A stretch of 64,000 nt of DNA from an uncultured Lachnospiraceae bacterium (GCA_910578555.1 CAJTPS010000001.1:62001-126000), one strand, 5' to 3'. Positions 1 to 7,426 are shown, counted from the stretch's first letter. The notes: generated by a model from the sequence alone, not told the origin. Made by a program: numbers and translations.

Positions 1-1
1 G

Positions 2-493
2 GGTGTGATCGGCAAGTCGCATTTGATCATTGATGATACGCCCGGAATCAGTATATCGGAACTGCGGTCCAAATGTCGTAAGTACAAGCTGGAACATAAT
101 CTGGAAATGATTATTATCGATTATCTGCAGCTGATGTCCGGAAGCGGTAAATCAACAGATTCCAGACAGCAGGAGATATCGGATATATCCCGGTCACTCA
201 AGGCGCTTGCCAGAGAACTGCATGTACCCGTGATTGCGTTATCCCAGCTCAGCCGTGCGGTGGAGCAGAGACCGGATCACAGACCGATGCTGTCTGATCT
301 GCGTGAGTCCGGTGCGATCGAGCAGGATGCCGATGTGGTCATGTTTATATACAGAGATGATTATTATAATAAAGATACGGAGAAGAAAGGAATCGCGGAA
401 ATTATTATTGCGAAGCAGAGAAACGGTCCGATCGGCACTGTGGAACTGGTATGGCTGCCTGATTTCACAAAGTTTGCCAATCTGCAGAAGTAA
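2..493 (+). CDS. dnaB: Replicative DNA helicase DnaB, C-terminal part
   Basis: This is the C-terminal 163 or so residues of the replicative helicase, the hexameric motor that unwinds DNA at the fork; the gene begins before the window. The reading frame is open from base 2. Visible RecA-fold motifs are the Walker B strand with IIIDYLQLM, the SQLSR segment, DLRESGAIEQDAD, and a KQRNGP loop followed by the F-T-K-F-A-N ending usual for DnaB. The GTG at base 5 is internal, not a start. A rho-independent terminator follows 57 bp after the stop, so the gene ends its transcription unit. Identification is secure; only the truncation limits it. Confidence 0.95.
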   Translation, partial: GVIGKSHLIIDDTPGISISELRSKCRKYKLEHNLEMIIIDYLQLMSGSGKSTDSRQQEISDISRSLKALARELHVPVIALSQLSRAVEQRPDHRPMLSDLRESGAIEQDADVVMFIYRDDYYNKDTEKKGIAEIIIAKQRNGPIGTVELVWLPDFTKFANLQK

Positions 494-549
494 TTATTTC
501 TCTGGCATATGCAAGGTTTGAGAAGTGGATTTTAATAATTTTTTTTACG

Positions 550-587
550 AAAGAGACAACCATAAGCGGGGGTCTCTTTATTTTTTT
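550..587 (+). terminator. Rho-independent terminator after dnaB
   Basis: AAAGAGAC (550-557) pairs with GTCTCTTT (572-579) across a 14-nt loop and runs into a T-tract to 587. It separates dnaB from the downstream regulator gene. Just after it (about 593-620) is a stretch resembling the right half of the inverted-repeat family seen at 29081 and 42505. Confidence 0.85.
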
Positions 588-665
588 ACAGGAGAGTGTG
601 TCCTTTGAAATAGAAGCCCATTGGGCAATGGTGCGCAGCTTGATTAAGGAAAAGGGGGAGTCGGA

Positions 666-1421
666 ATGGAAGAGAAAACAATTTATTACATATCGGAGGC
701 GGCTAAGAAAGTACAAGTTGAGAGCCATGTGCTGCGCTATTGGGAGGATGAACTGAAGCTTCCTATTAAACGCAATGAGATGGGGCATCGGTATTATACG
801 GATCAGGACATTAAGCAGCTGCAGCAGATCAAACTGTTGAAAGAGCAGGGGCTGCAGCTTAAGGCAATCCGTACCGTTCTGTTCAAGATTCCGCCTGTGT
901 CGGGAGGGAGTAACGGAAAGCAGACTGTGCCGGGGCAGGTTGAAGGCGCAGCGCAGAGCGGGGAAGGGACGGCGGCTGGTACGGATTGTGCAGGATGGCA
1001 GAATAAGTCGGGAATCCGGGAGGAGAGTTTGATGAATATGGTTAAAGAAACTGTGAAGGAGAAAACGGAAGAAAAAAATCAGAACAAGGAACACAGATAT
1101 GCGGTAGCGCTGCCAGGAGAGGAAGGAAGCGCTATGCCGCAGAAACAGGAGGATGACGCTGAGAGAAAACAGAAGGCTGCAAGGCTGCAGTATCTGCTGC
1201 AGCATATGATCACCGAAGCGGTCAGATCAGCCAACCGGGAACTGTGTACGGACGTAAAAGAAAGCATTATCAAGGAGCTGGATTATCAGTTCAGGATGCA
1301 GGAGGAACGGGATGAAGAGCGCTGGAAACAGGAGGAAGAGCATTATCGCAGGATTGATGAGATGATCAGAGACCGTCATAAGCCGAGGGAGAAACCGGGG
1401 AAAAATAAGAAGAAGATATGA
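666..1421 (+). CDS. MerR-family transcriptional regulator with long charged tail
   Basis: A 251-aa DNA-binding protein. Residues 1-75 form a MerR-type winged helix: YYISEAAKKVQVESHVLRYW is the recognition helix segment, followed by GHRYYTDQDIKQLQQIKLLK and an LKAIRTVL helix. The rest (about 80-251) is not a known effector domain. It is rich in Glu, Lys and Gln, with a likely helical coiled-coil stretch near the C-terminus (LDYQFRMQEERDEERWKQEE). The start follows a purine-rich AAGGGGGAG ribosome site. The gene stands alone between the dnaB terminator and the converging ferredoxin gene. No metal-binding cysteines are seen, so the signal it senses is unknown. The MerR fold is clear; its targets cannot be told from the sequence. 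Confidence 0.8.
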   Translation: MEEKTIYYISEAAKKVQVESHVLRYWEDELKLPIKRNEMGHRYYTDQDIKQLQQIKLLKEQGLQLKAIRTVLFKIPPVSGGSNGKQTVPGQVEGAAQSGEGTAAGTDCAGWQNKSGIREESLMNMVKETVKEKTEEKNQNKEHRYAVALPGEEGSAMPQKQEDDAERKQKAARLQYLLQHMITEAVRSANRELCTDVKESIIKELDYQFRMQEERDEERWKQEEEHYRRIDEMIRDRHKPREKPGKNKKKI

Positions 1422-1490
1422 CAAAAATCTGTTTGCTGTGCTGTTTCAACATGTTTAAAATAAAATGTGCGCAGAAGTGAGGAATGCAAC

Positions 1491-1541
1491 AAAAAAGTTA
1501 CTCTGAGGCGAGGCTGTACAGCTGAACCTAAGAGTAACTTT
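1491..1541 (-). terminator. Terminator of the ferredoxin/PFL cluster
   Basis: On the minus strand an 11-bp stem (1531-1541 with 1494-1504) with a 26-nt loop ends in a run of T complementary to A 1491-1496. It lies 56 bp past the ferredoxin stop and would also stop transcription arriving from the MerR gene. Confidence 0.8.
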
Positions 1542-1596
1542 ATGCTCGTAAGAATTGTTTGAACGATTCTTCTCTGTATTTTGCGTTAGTGTAAGC

Positions 1597-1767
1597 TTAA
1601 CCCTGAGAGATGGAACCTGTAGGGCAAACGCCTGCGCAAGAACCGCAGTCAATGCACTTTGTCGCATCGATCTCGAATTTGCCGTCACCCATGCTGATTG
1701 CGCCGACGGGACACTGACCTTCACAAGCGCCACATGCTACACAAGCATCACTAATTACATATGCCAT
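1597..1767 (-). CDS. 2[4Fe-4S] clostridial-type ferredoxin
   Basis: A 56-aa ferredoxin read directly from the minus strand. It has two classical cluster motifs: C-V-A-C-G-A-C-E-G-Q-C-P in the first half and C-I-D-C-G-S-C-A-G-V-C-P in the second, separated by the usual GAISMGDGKFEIDATK linker. Two [4Fe-4S] clusters carry low-potential electrons in the cytoplasm. The ATG has AAGGAGG placed 8 nt upstream. It lies 128 bp downstream of pflA in the same direction, so it is a natural candidate for the electron donor that reduces the PflA radical-SAM cluster; that link is inference from position. Length and spacing are typical for the family. Confidence 0.95.
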   Translation of the reverse strand: MAYVISDACVACGACEGQCPVGAISMGDGKFEIDATKCIDCGSCAGVCPTGSISQG

Positions 1768-1803
1768 AACCGTATCCTCCTTATGTTATAAGACTGTGCG
1801 TGA

Positions 1804-1821
1804 TTGATATAAATTTATCAA
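1804..1821. promoter_or_regulatory. Imperfect palindrome upstream of the ferredoxin gene
   Basis: TTGAT and ATCAA flank an 8-bp A/T core, 37 bp before the ferredoxin start. The half sites match those of FNR/CRP-type boxes, but the spacer is 8 bp rather than the canonical 4, so the binding protein is unknown. Confidence 0.3.
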
Positions 1822-1895
1822 TTCGCCATGTCTCTATTTTAATATAAAAGATACTAATATACAAGTGGCAATGTATAGCTTTTTTGGAAACAGCT

Positions 1896-2660
1896 TTATG
1901 CAGGTGCATTCAATTCCGCACGGCGTTTTTTGATTCCGTCCAGAATCACCTGCTTTTTCCCGACTAATTTGTTTTTATCCATAGCTTCTACGCCGTCTAA
2001 TTTGTACTCCATGCCGAGCTTTTCGTACTTCGGTTTCCCCATGGTGTGATAGGGAAGTGCATCCAATGCCTTCAGGTTGGATAAACCGCCGATAAAGTAG
2101 CCGAGCTGGAACAGGTATTTATCATCGTCTGTGATGCCGGGAACAATGACGTGGCGAATCCACACATCTACATGTTTCTTATCCAGGTATTCCGCAAAAG
2201 CAAGAATACCGTCATTGGGCTGGGAAGTCAGTTCTTTATGCTTCTCAGGGTCGATATGCTTAATGTCTAACATGACAAGATCGGTTAGGGTCATTAATTT
2301 GTCCAGTTTGGCGAGCCACTCCGGATTGGCGTTCTTCTTATACGCGATCCCGGAAGAATCGATACAGGTGTGCACATTGTTTGCCTTGGCAATCGTAAAC
2401 AGGTCTATTAAGAAATCTACCTGCATCAACGGTTCACCGCCGGTAACAGTGATACCGCCGCCTTTGTAAAACGCCTCATTGCGCTTATACTGTTCAAAAA
2501 TTTCTTCCGGTTCCATCATCGTTCCCCCGGTCATAGCCCAGGTATCGGGATTATGGCAGTAGGCGCAGCGCATAGGACAACCCTGTACAAAAACAACAAA
2601 ACGTGTTCCCGGTCCGTCTACTGTTCCAAAACTTTCTAATGAATGAATTCGTCCCTGCAT
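1896..2660 (-). CDS. pflA: Pyruvate formate-lyase activating enzyme
   Basis: Radical-SAM enzyme of 254 aa that installs the glycyl radical on pyruvate formate-lyase, using S-adenosylmethionine and a reduced [4Fe-4S] cluster. The cluster motif is C-P-M-R-C-A-Y-C-H-N-P near residue 30, preceded by FGTVDGPGTRFVVF. Later landmarks are VTGGEPLMQ, CIDSSG, VMLDIKHID and WIRHVIVPGITD, all usual for PflA. The frame stays open upstream through a repeat, but the true start is ATG 2660: the family begins with GRIHSLESFGTVDGPG, and AGAAGG lies about 9 nt upstream. It is the fourth gene of the PFL cluster, separated from the glycyl-radical gene by 347 bp of repeats. Confidence 0.97.
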   Translation of the reverse strand: MQGRIHSLESFGTVDGPGTRFVVFVQGCPMRCAYCHNPDTWAMTGGTMMEPEEIFEQYKRNEAFYKGGGITVTGGEPLMQVDFLIDLFTIAKANNVHTCIDSSGIAYKKNANPEWLAKLDKLMTLTDLVMLDIKHIDPEKHKELTSQPNDGILAFAEYLDKKHVDVWIRHVIVPGITDDDKYLFQLGYFIGGLSNLKALDALPYHTMGKPKYEKLGMEYKLDGVEAMDKNKLVGKKQVILDGIKKRRAELNAPA

Positions 2661-2688
2661 ATTGTGTGACCTTCTTTCATATTGTTTT

Positions 2689-2798
2689 CGAGTTTGCGAA
2701 GCAAACCTCGCACAGTAAGCCTCGAAGAGGCTTGCAAAATGATATTTTAACTTCGAGTTTGCGAAGCAAACCTCGCACAGTAAGCATCGAAGAGGCTT
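2689..2798. repeat. Two copies of the GAA-loop hairpin repeat (family A)
   Basis: A 45-bp unit at 2689-2733 is repeated at 2754-2798 with one mismatch, giving a 65-bp period. Each copy begins with CGAGTTTGC-GAA-GCAAACCTCG, which folds into a hairpin with a GAA loop. The same motif occurs near 5861, 15533, 34145, 36526 and 47426. It lies in the leader of pflA. The 347-bp gap 2661-3007 holds only this repeat and the next one; no gene was found there. Confidence 0.85.
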
Positions 2799-2863
2799 AC
2801 TGTTATTATAACAAAAGGAGCCTTGCTTATGCAAGACTCCTTCGTAATTGACTTTCGCAATTA

Positions 2864-3002
2864 GTAACAGTTCAGCCTTCGGCTTCACTGTCACGTCTGA
2901 TGCACACAAAATGCTCCGAAGTCGCATTTTGGCGTCTGCACAACTCGCAAAATCGCGTACAGAGCGATTTTACTTGCGGAAAAGTGCCAAGCTGAACGTT
3001 AC
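2864..3002. repeat. Structured element with inverted ends (family C, copy 1)
   Basis: The ends are GTAACAGTTCAGC (2864-2876) and GCTGAACGTTAC (2991-3002), inverted with one deletion. Inside are an AAAATCGC/GCGATTTT hairpin and a CAAAATGC (2907-2914)/GCATTTTG (2924-2931) hairpin. The loop of the second contains CCGAAG, complementary to CTTCGG at 2877-2882. A 158-bp element with similar ends is at 52131. It lies between the glycyl-radical gene and pflA. Confidence 0.6.
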
Positions 3003-3007
3003 CACAA

Positions 3008-3247
3008 TTATACTGACTCGTGGAATGTACGAGAGATAACGTCTGCCTGCTGTTCCGGTGTCAACTTAATGAAGTTAACAGCATAACCGGATACACGGAT
3101 CGTCAACTGAGGATAGTTCTCGGGATGCTTCTGCGCATCTAATAAAGTATCTCTGTTGAGTACGTTTACGTTAAGGTGATGGCCGCCTTTTGTTGCATAA
3201 CCATCTAATAAAGAAACTAAGTTATCTACCTGAGCATTTGCTGCCAT
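3008..3247 (-). CDS. Stand-alone glycyl-radical domain of pyruvate formate-lyase (GrcA-like)
   Basis: A 79-aa protein matching the extreme C-terminus of PFL. It has the GGHHLNVNV strand, NRDTLLDAQKHPENYPQL, then the radical loop RVSGYAVNF with Gly54 as the expected radical site, and the ending QQADVISRTF. In E. coli PFL this is the last part of one 760-aa chain; here it is a separate gene with its own GGAGG ribosome site 8 nt before ATG 3247. The large PFL gene nearby stops just before this domain, so the two proteins must assemble to make an active enzyme. E. coli GrcA (YfiD, 127 aa) is a stand-alone relative used to repair oxygen-damaged PFL, but there PFL keeps its own domain. Confidence 0.93.
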   Translation of the reverse strand: MAANAQVDNLVSLLDGYATKGGHHLNVNVLNRDTLLDAQKHPENYPQLTIRVSGYAVNFIKLTPEQQADVISRTFHESV

Positions 3248-3324
3248 TGTATTGTCCTCCTATTATATTATTTTTATGATTGATCGAGTCATTACCCGTA
3301 AATGAATGGGGCATATCTCGACGT

Positions 3325-3531
3325 TTACTTATAGTCATCCAGACCCTCATGAAGTGTCGGGACACTGCAGGCCAACGGGGTACGGGAGCAATCCGTGCAC
3401 CCCATTGTCTGCACATTTTTCTTGGAATTGTCAGCCTTGTCATCGACATCTACATTCACATGCCCGACACCCTGTGCCATGCCGGAATCCATCATCTTGA
3501 CAAAGTCTTCAATCATCTGATTGTTATCCAT
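3325..3531 (-). CDS. 68-aa paralogue of the glycyl-radical docking segment with a cysteine cluster
   Basis: A small protein between the PFL body and the glycyl-radical gene. Residues 7-29 align without gaps to residues 7-29 of the 79-aa radical protein, sharing V11, D15, G21, H24, N26, V27 and V29, that is, the GGxHxNVxV strand. After that the radical loop is missing. Instead there is a segment with Cys45, Cys48 and Cys55 (M-G-C-T-D-C, later L-A-C-S) and an acidic end. It looks like a protein that can occupy the same site on PFL without carrying a radical glycine, or that binds a metal. This is inference; no function is known to me. AGGAAG lies about 9 nt before ATG 3531. The gene has its own promoter. 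Confidence 0.8.
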   Translation of the reverse strand: MDNNQMIEDFVKMMDSGMAQGVGHVNVDVDDKADNSKKNVQTMGCTDCSRTPLACSVPTLHEGLDDYK

Positions 3532-3578
3532 AGATTCATCTTCCTTTCCTGACTGCCGTGTTTATCTCTATATAGAAT

Positions 3579-3607
3579 ATTATACACGAAACAGTACCTG
3601 TTATCAC
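3579..3607 (-). promoter_or_regulatory. Internal promoter for the two small PFL genes
   Basis: On the minus strand GTGATA (3607-3602) and a consensus TATAAT (3584-3579) are 17 bp apart, 48 bp before the 68-aa gene. It would give the small proteins and pflA transcription independent of the PFL body. Confidence 0.6.
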
Positions 3608-3631
3608 TCGGAAAAAAGCGCCATATATGGA

Positions 3632-5671
3632 TTATTTATTCAAATCTAATTCGATATCGCCTGCAAATACCTGATCCTCTTTACCAAGCGCGCCCGGGAT
3701 GATGGTGAAGGTATTGGAAATACCATCCTGTGCATCGTTGAACGGAAGCTTGGATACGGAAGATAAGGAAGCTACTGCACCATGCGTATCACGGCCGTGC
3801 ATCGGGTTAGCACCCGGAGCAAAAGGCTGGCCTTTCTTACGTCCGTCAGGTGTGTTGCCTGTAGCCTTACCGTAAGTTACGTTAGAGGTAATGGTAAGGA
3901 TAGAGGTTGTAGGAACACCGTTTCTGTAGGTGTGATGTCTTCTGATCGCTGTCATGAACTTGTGAACGATCTCCTGAGCGATCTCATCTACGCGGTCATC
4001 GTCATTACCATATTTCGGGAAGTCGCCGGTTGTCTTGAAGTCAACGATAATGCCGTCTTCATCTCTGATCGGCTCAACCTTAGCATACTTGATAGCAGAT
4101 AAGGAGTCAGCCACGATCGACAGACCTGCAACACCTGTTGCAAAGTAACGCTTAACGTCTCTGTCATGAAGAGCCATCTCTGCTCTCTCATAGCAGTATT
4201 TGTCATGCATGTAGTGGATGATGTTCAGCGTATTAACATATACGTCTGCCTGCCACTCCAGCATGTCGATGAACTTATCCATAACATCGTCATAATCCAG
4301 TACATCACCTGTAACAGGACGATACTTGGGACCAACCTGTTTCTTGGTAACTTCATCGATACCGCCGTTTAATGCGTATAACAGACACTTGGCAACGTTA
4401 GCACGTGCACCGAAGAACTGCATTTCCTTACCGATTACCATGGAGGATACGCAGCATGCGATACCGTAGTCATCGCCGTGTGTCACTCTCATCAGATCAT
4501 CGTTCTCATACTGGATAGAAGAAGTCTGGATGGACATCTTAGCACAGTATTTCTTCCAGTTCTCAGGAAGTCTTGTAGACCAGAGAACTGTCAGGTTCGG
4601 CTCCGGAGAAGGTCCTAAGTTGGTCAGTGTGTGCAGGTAACGGAAGCTCATCTTGGTTACCATCGGACGACCGTCAACGCCGACACCGCCGAGGGACTCT
4701 GTTACCCATACCGGATCGCCAGCGAAAATCTGGTTGTACTCAGGTGTACGCGCAAATTTAATCAGTCTTAACTTCATGATGAAGTGATCAACGAACTCCT
4801 GAATCTGCTGCTCTGTGAATGTGCCGTTCGCAAGATCTCTCTCAGCGTAGATATCAAGGAATGTAGATGTACGTCCGAGGGACATAGCAGCACCGTTCTG
4901 CTCTTTTACGGAGCAAAGGTATCCGAAATAGGTAGCCTGAATAGCTTCCTGTACGTTGGTAGCGGGCTTGGAAATATCGCAGCCGTAGGAAGCAGCCATC
5001 TCTTTCATCAGCTTCAGAGCAATCATCTGCTCGGATAATTCTTCACGAAGACGGATCACATCATCGGTCATAACGCGGCCTGTAGAATCCTTCTGCGCCT
5101 GTTTGTCTTCGATCAGTCTGTCGATACCGTACAGAGCAACACGTCTGTAGTCGCCGATGATACGTCCGCGGCCGTATGCATCCGGAAGACCTGTGATGAT
5201 ATGGGAAGAACGGCATGCTCTCATCTCTGCATTATATGCATCGAAACAGCCTGCGTTGTGTGTCTTTCTGTGTGTAGAGAAGAACTCGCTGATCTCAGGA
5301 TCTACTTCGTAGCCGTTGTCAGAACATGCCTTCTCTGCCATTCTGATACCGCCGTAAGGCTGTAAAGAACGTTTGAAAGGCTTATCTGTCTGAAAACCTA
5401 CGATAGTCTCTTTGCTCTTATCTAAGTAGCCGGGGCCGTGGGATGTGATGGTAGATACCACCTTTGTATCCATATCAAGTACGCCGCCTGCTTCACGTTC
5501 CTGCTTCTGTAAGTCAAGAACCTGTGCCCATAAATCTTTTGTGTTCTGTGTAGCCTCAGCCAAGAAGGACTCATCACCGTCATAAGGATGATAGTTTCTC
5601 TGGATGAAGTCGCGAACATTGACTTCTTTGTCCCACTTGCCGCCTACAAAATCTTTCCATTCTGGTCTCAT
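3632..5671 (-). CDS. pflB: Formate C-acetyltransferase body lacking the glycyl-radical domain
   Basis: The catalytic body of pyruvate formate-lyase (pyruvate + CoA to acetyl-CoA + formate), 679 aa. It aligns along its length with E. coli PFL: EVNVRDFIQRNYHPYDGDES, GLPDAYGRGRIIGDYRRVALYGID, the thiyl-radical pair Cys406-Cys407 in YGIACCVSS, NIIHYMHDKY and TPDGRKKGQPFAPGANPMHGRD. It then ends at ALGKEDQVFAGDIELDLNK, about 80 residues short, exactly where the glycyl-radical domain should begin. No sequence error explains this, because the missing domain is a separate gene with its own start and ribosome site. Start ATG 5671 has AGGAGGC 9 nt upstream; the in-frame extension to 5692 lacks a site. 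First gene of the cluster. Confidence 0.96.
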   Translation of the reverse strand: MRPEWKDFVGGKWDKEVNVRDFIQRNYHPYDGDESFLAEATQNTKDLWAQVLDLQKQEREAGGVLDMDTKVVSTITSHGPGYLDKSKETIVGFQTDKPFKRSLQPYGGIRMAEKACSDNGYEVDPEISEFFSTHRKTHNAGCFDAYNAEMRACRSSHIITGLPDAYGRGRIIGDYRRVALYGIDRLIEDKQAQKDSTGRVMTDDVIRLREELSEQMIALKLMKEMAASYGCDISKPATNVQEAIQATYFGYLCSVKEQNGAAMSLGRTSTFLDIYAERDLANGTFTEQQIQEFVDHFIMKLRLIKFARTPEYNQIFAGDPVWVTESLGGVGVDGRPMVTKMSFRYLHTLTNLGPSPEPNLTVLWSTRLPENWKKYCAKMSIQTSSIQYENDDLMRVTHGDDYGIACCVSSMVIGKEMQFFGARANVAKCLLYALNGGIDEVTKKQVGPKYRPVTGDVLDYDDVMDKFIDMLEWQADVYVNTLNIIHYMHDKYCYERAEMALHDRDVKRYFATGVAGLSIVADSLSAIKYAKVEPIRDEDGIIVDFKTTGDFPKYGNDDDRVDEIAQEIVHKFMTAIRRHHTYRNGVPTTSILTITSNVTYGKATGNTPDGRKKGQPFAPGANPMHGRDTHGAVASLSSVSKLPFNDAQDGISNTFTIIPGALGKEDQVFAGDIELDLNK

Positions 5672-5756
5672 TTTGAAATAGCCTCCTATCAATATTATTT
5701 TGTTAAATTTTTGACATTTTTAATAAAATGCCGAAAAATGCTTATCCAGTACACAT

Positions 5757-5786
5757 ATTATATGTTATAGCAAGCAGAAGAGTCAA
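5757..5786 (-). promoter_or_regulatory. Promoter of the PFL cluster
   Basis: On the minus strand TTGACT (5786-5781), an 18-bp spacer and TATAAT (5762-5757) lie about 85 bp before the PFL start. This is a near-consensus SigA promoter. No clear Rex or FNR operator was seen next to it. Confidence 0.75.
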
Positions 5787-5855
5787 GTCGGGCTTTGTAC
5801 TTTTTCTCATACAAATGGCAGACTTTTATGAAAAATTTGTGAAAATTGTGGATAG

Positions 5856-5912
5856 AAAAATTGAGCCTCGCTCAATCGCGAGTTTCGCTTCGCGAACTCG
5901 AAGCTCGCCGAG
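5856..5912. repeat. Family A double-hairpin repeat
   Basis: TTGAGC-CTC-GCTCAA (5861-5875) is followed by CGAGTTTCGC-TTC-GCGAACTCG (5879-5900). These are two adjacent stem-loops with 3-nt loops, preceded by an A-tract. It shares the gap 5672-6111 with the PFL promoter; a single DnaA-box-like TGTGGATAG is near 5848. Nothing else was recognised in that gap. Confidence 0.8.
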
Positions 5913-6111
5913 AAATTTTCTATAGCATAAAAAGATACTGCTTGCGGGAAACTTTATTTCAGATTATACTATTAAAACGTAAAGGCATGTGAAATACTAC
6001 ATGTCGGGATCATAAAACAAATATTCTTCCGGTGCGGGACGTGACCGGTCACTGCAATTGTGGATCGAACCGGAAAAGACATCGGGAGCAGAATGGACGG
6101 AGGTAATGATC

Positions 6112-6303
6112 ATGGCAGATATTACAAAGGACACAACAATCGGTGAAGCGCTGAGAGCGAATCCGGATATCGCACCGGTACTTATGGAGATCGGGATGCA
6201 CTGTCTCGGATGCCCTTCCGCGCAGGGAGAGACACTGGAAGAGGCGGCTATGGTGCATGGTATCGCGGTGGATGACCTGATGGCTAAGATCGCGGCTATC
6301 TAG
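6112..6303 (+). CDS. DUF1858 protein (hybrid-cluster-associated redox disulfide domain)
   Basis: A 63-aa protein that is one complete DUF1858 domain: TTIGEALRANPDIAPVLMEIGMHCLGCPSAQGETLEEAAMVHGI. The C-L-G-C pair at about residues 32-35 is the conserved dithiol of the family, which is found alone or beside hybrid-cluster and other redox proteins. The frame is open upstream to 6058, but GGAGG sits best for ATG 6112. It stands alone and ends at a strong terminator. Its partner is not evident here. Confidence 0.85.
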   Translation: MADITKDTTIGEALRANPDIAPVLMEIGMHCLGCPSAQGETLEEAAMVHGIAVDDLMAKIAAI

Positions 6304-6351
6304 GAAGTACAAAAAGCGCTATTCGGTTTGTCTTAGTTATAGGTACAAATC

Positions 6352-6392
6352 AAAAAAGCAACCTTAACCTTGGTCGGTGCGGTTGCTTTTTT
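6352..6392. terminator. Bidirectional terminator between DUF1858 and MecA genes
   Basis: AAAAAAGCAACC (6352-6363) and GGTTGCTTTTTT (6381-6392) form a perfect stem with A and T tracts on both sides, serving both converging genes. Confidence 0.9.
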
Positions 6393-6410
6393 AATATTCT
6401 CTGTCCTGCA

Positions 6411-7187
6411 CTAGATCTGTGCCAGCGCTTCAATCGCATGTTCTTTGATCAGCGGCTCATAGTGCTCCTCCAGATACGCCCTGGTGGAGAGCGCAGCCTT
6501 TTCCGGTCTGCTGTATTCGGAAATCAGATTACAGATACGGTTAAACTCGGAAGCGCTTCGGCTGTCAGGCGTGATCAGCAACAGATAGCCCCCGCGTGAT
6601 TCATCTTTATATAAAGTACTGTTCCCTGCGTATACGGCAGCGGCCACGTGTGCAAGCCTGGTTACGTCGTGCAATGTCGAAAAGTGAAAAAGACGGTTTG
6701 CGGGCGGCGTCTGGGCTGCCTCTTTGGCGCTGTCACGCGCGGAGGGACGTTCGGCAGCGGGAGGTTCCGCCGCGGAAGAGGTTTCTGAAATCTCAGAACC
6801 GCTCATCTTGCGAAGCATGTTCAGCACTTCGTCGGCGCCCTCTGAGAAGACATCGACCAGATCGTCGCCGTCCTCATCGTATTCGTCGTCTTCATGGACT
6901 GACGGCGCAAATTTGGAAAAACGGGTGTCCAGTTCTTCCGGATCTTCGACTTTGGTAATGATCAGTACGATGCATTCGGAATTTAACGGGATCGCCTCAA
7001 TCATCAGCGGAATGTCCTCCGCCTCAAAGCCGCACTCAAAGGATGCCTGGCGCATCATGTCGCGGAACAGGTTCTTGGCTTTCTCGGTACCGTAGGCGAG
7101 CTCGCTGATCTTCAGTTCTCTGTTGGCAAGATCTTCCCTTGTGAGTGTGCAGCGGATCTGCTGCTCATTAACTTTTTCTATTTTCAT
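6411..7187 (-). CDS. mecA: MecA-family adaptor protein for ClpC
   Basis: A 258-aa protein with the MecA architecture. The N-terminal substrate-binding domain (about 1-90) begins MKIEKVNEQQIRCTLTREDL and contains FRDMMRQASFECGF. A long acidic linker (about 95-160, rich in Asp, Glu, Ser and Ala) follows. The C-terminal ClpC-binding domain (about 165-258) has LFHFSTLHDVTRLA, SRGGYLLLI and EYSRPEKAALSTRAYLEEHYEPLI. MecA proteins deliver substrates to the ClpCP protease; which substrates is not knowable here. Start: ATG 7187 fits the family N-terminus; a GTG four codons upstream is possible but would overlap the ribosome site. The gene is alone and converges on DUF1858. Confidence 0.88.
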   Translation of the reverse strand: MKIEKVNEQQIRCTLTREDLANRELKISELAYGTEKAKNLFRDMMRQASFECGFEAEDIPLMIEAIPLNSECIVLIITKVEDPEELDTRFSKFAPSVHEDDEYDEDGDDLVDVFSEGADEVLNMLRKMSGSEISETSSAAEPPAAERPSARDSAKEAAQTPPANRLFHFSTLHDVTRLAHVAAAVYAGNSTLYKDESRGGYLLLITPDSRSASEFNRICNLISEYSRPEKAALSTRAYLEEHYEPLIKEHAIEALAQI

Positions 7188-7397
7188 AATGATGATCACA
7201 TCCTTTTGCGTTATATTCTAATATATTTCGTTTGTGCAGCCCGATCAGGAAATTTTGGCGTATATTAAATTCGCAAAGTAAATTACGAAAGCGGATTTTA
7301 CCTGCTTCTTAAGCTACCTGCATCTTATCCTTTACGGCAATTTTAGTCAATAGTGTGCATAAAGTGTTTAAAAATTTTTAATAATTTTAGAATTTAC

Positions 7398-7426
7398 TTG
7401 CTTTTTTGTCAGATTATGGATATAAT
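7398..7426 (+). promoter_or_regulatory. Strong SigA-type promoter with no protein gene behind it
   Basis: TTGCTT (7398-7403), 17 bp, and TATAAT (7421-7426). Transcription would begin near 7432 and read a structured, GC-richer stretch rather than a start codon. Confidence 0.65.

Noticed and set aside
1804..1821. Canonical FNR box at the ferredoxin gene
   Set aside because: The half sites are spaced 8 bp apart instead of 4; it is kept only as an unassigned palindrome.
2661..2927. N-terminal extension of PflA
   Set aside because: The extra frame reads through hairpin repeats; the family N-terminus begins at ATG 2660.
3008..5671. PFL split caused by a simple frameshift or sequencing error
   Set aside because: The parts are 384 bp apart, each has its own start and ribosome site, and another gene and a promoter lie between them.
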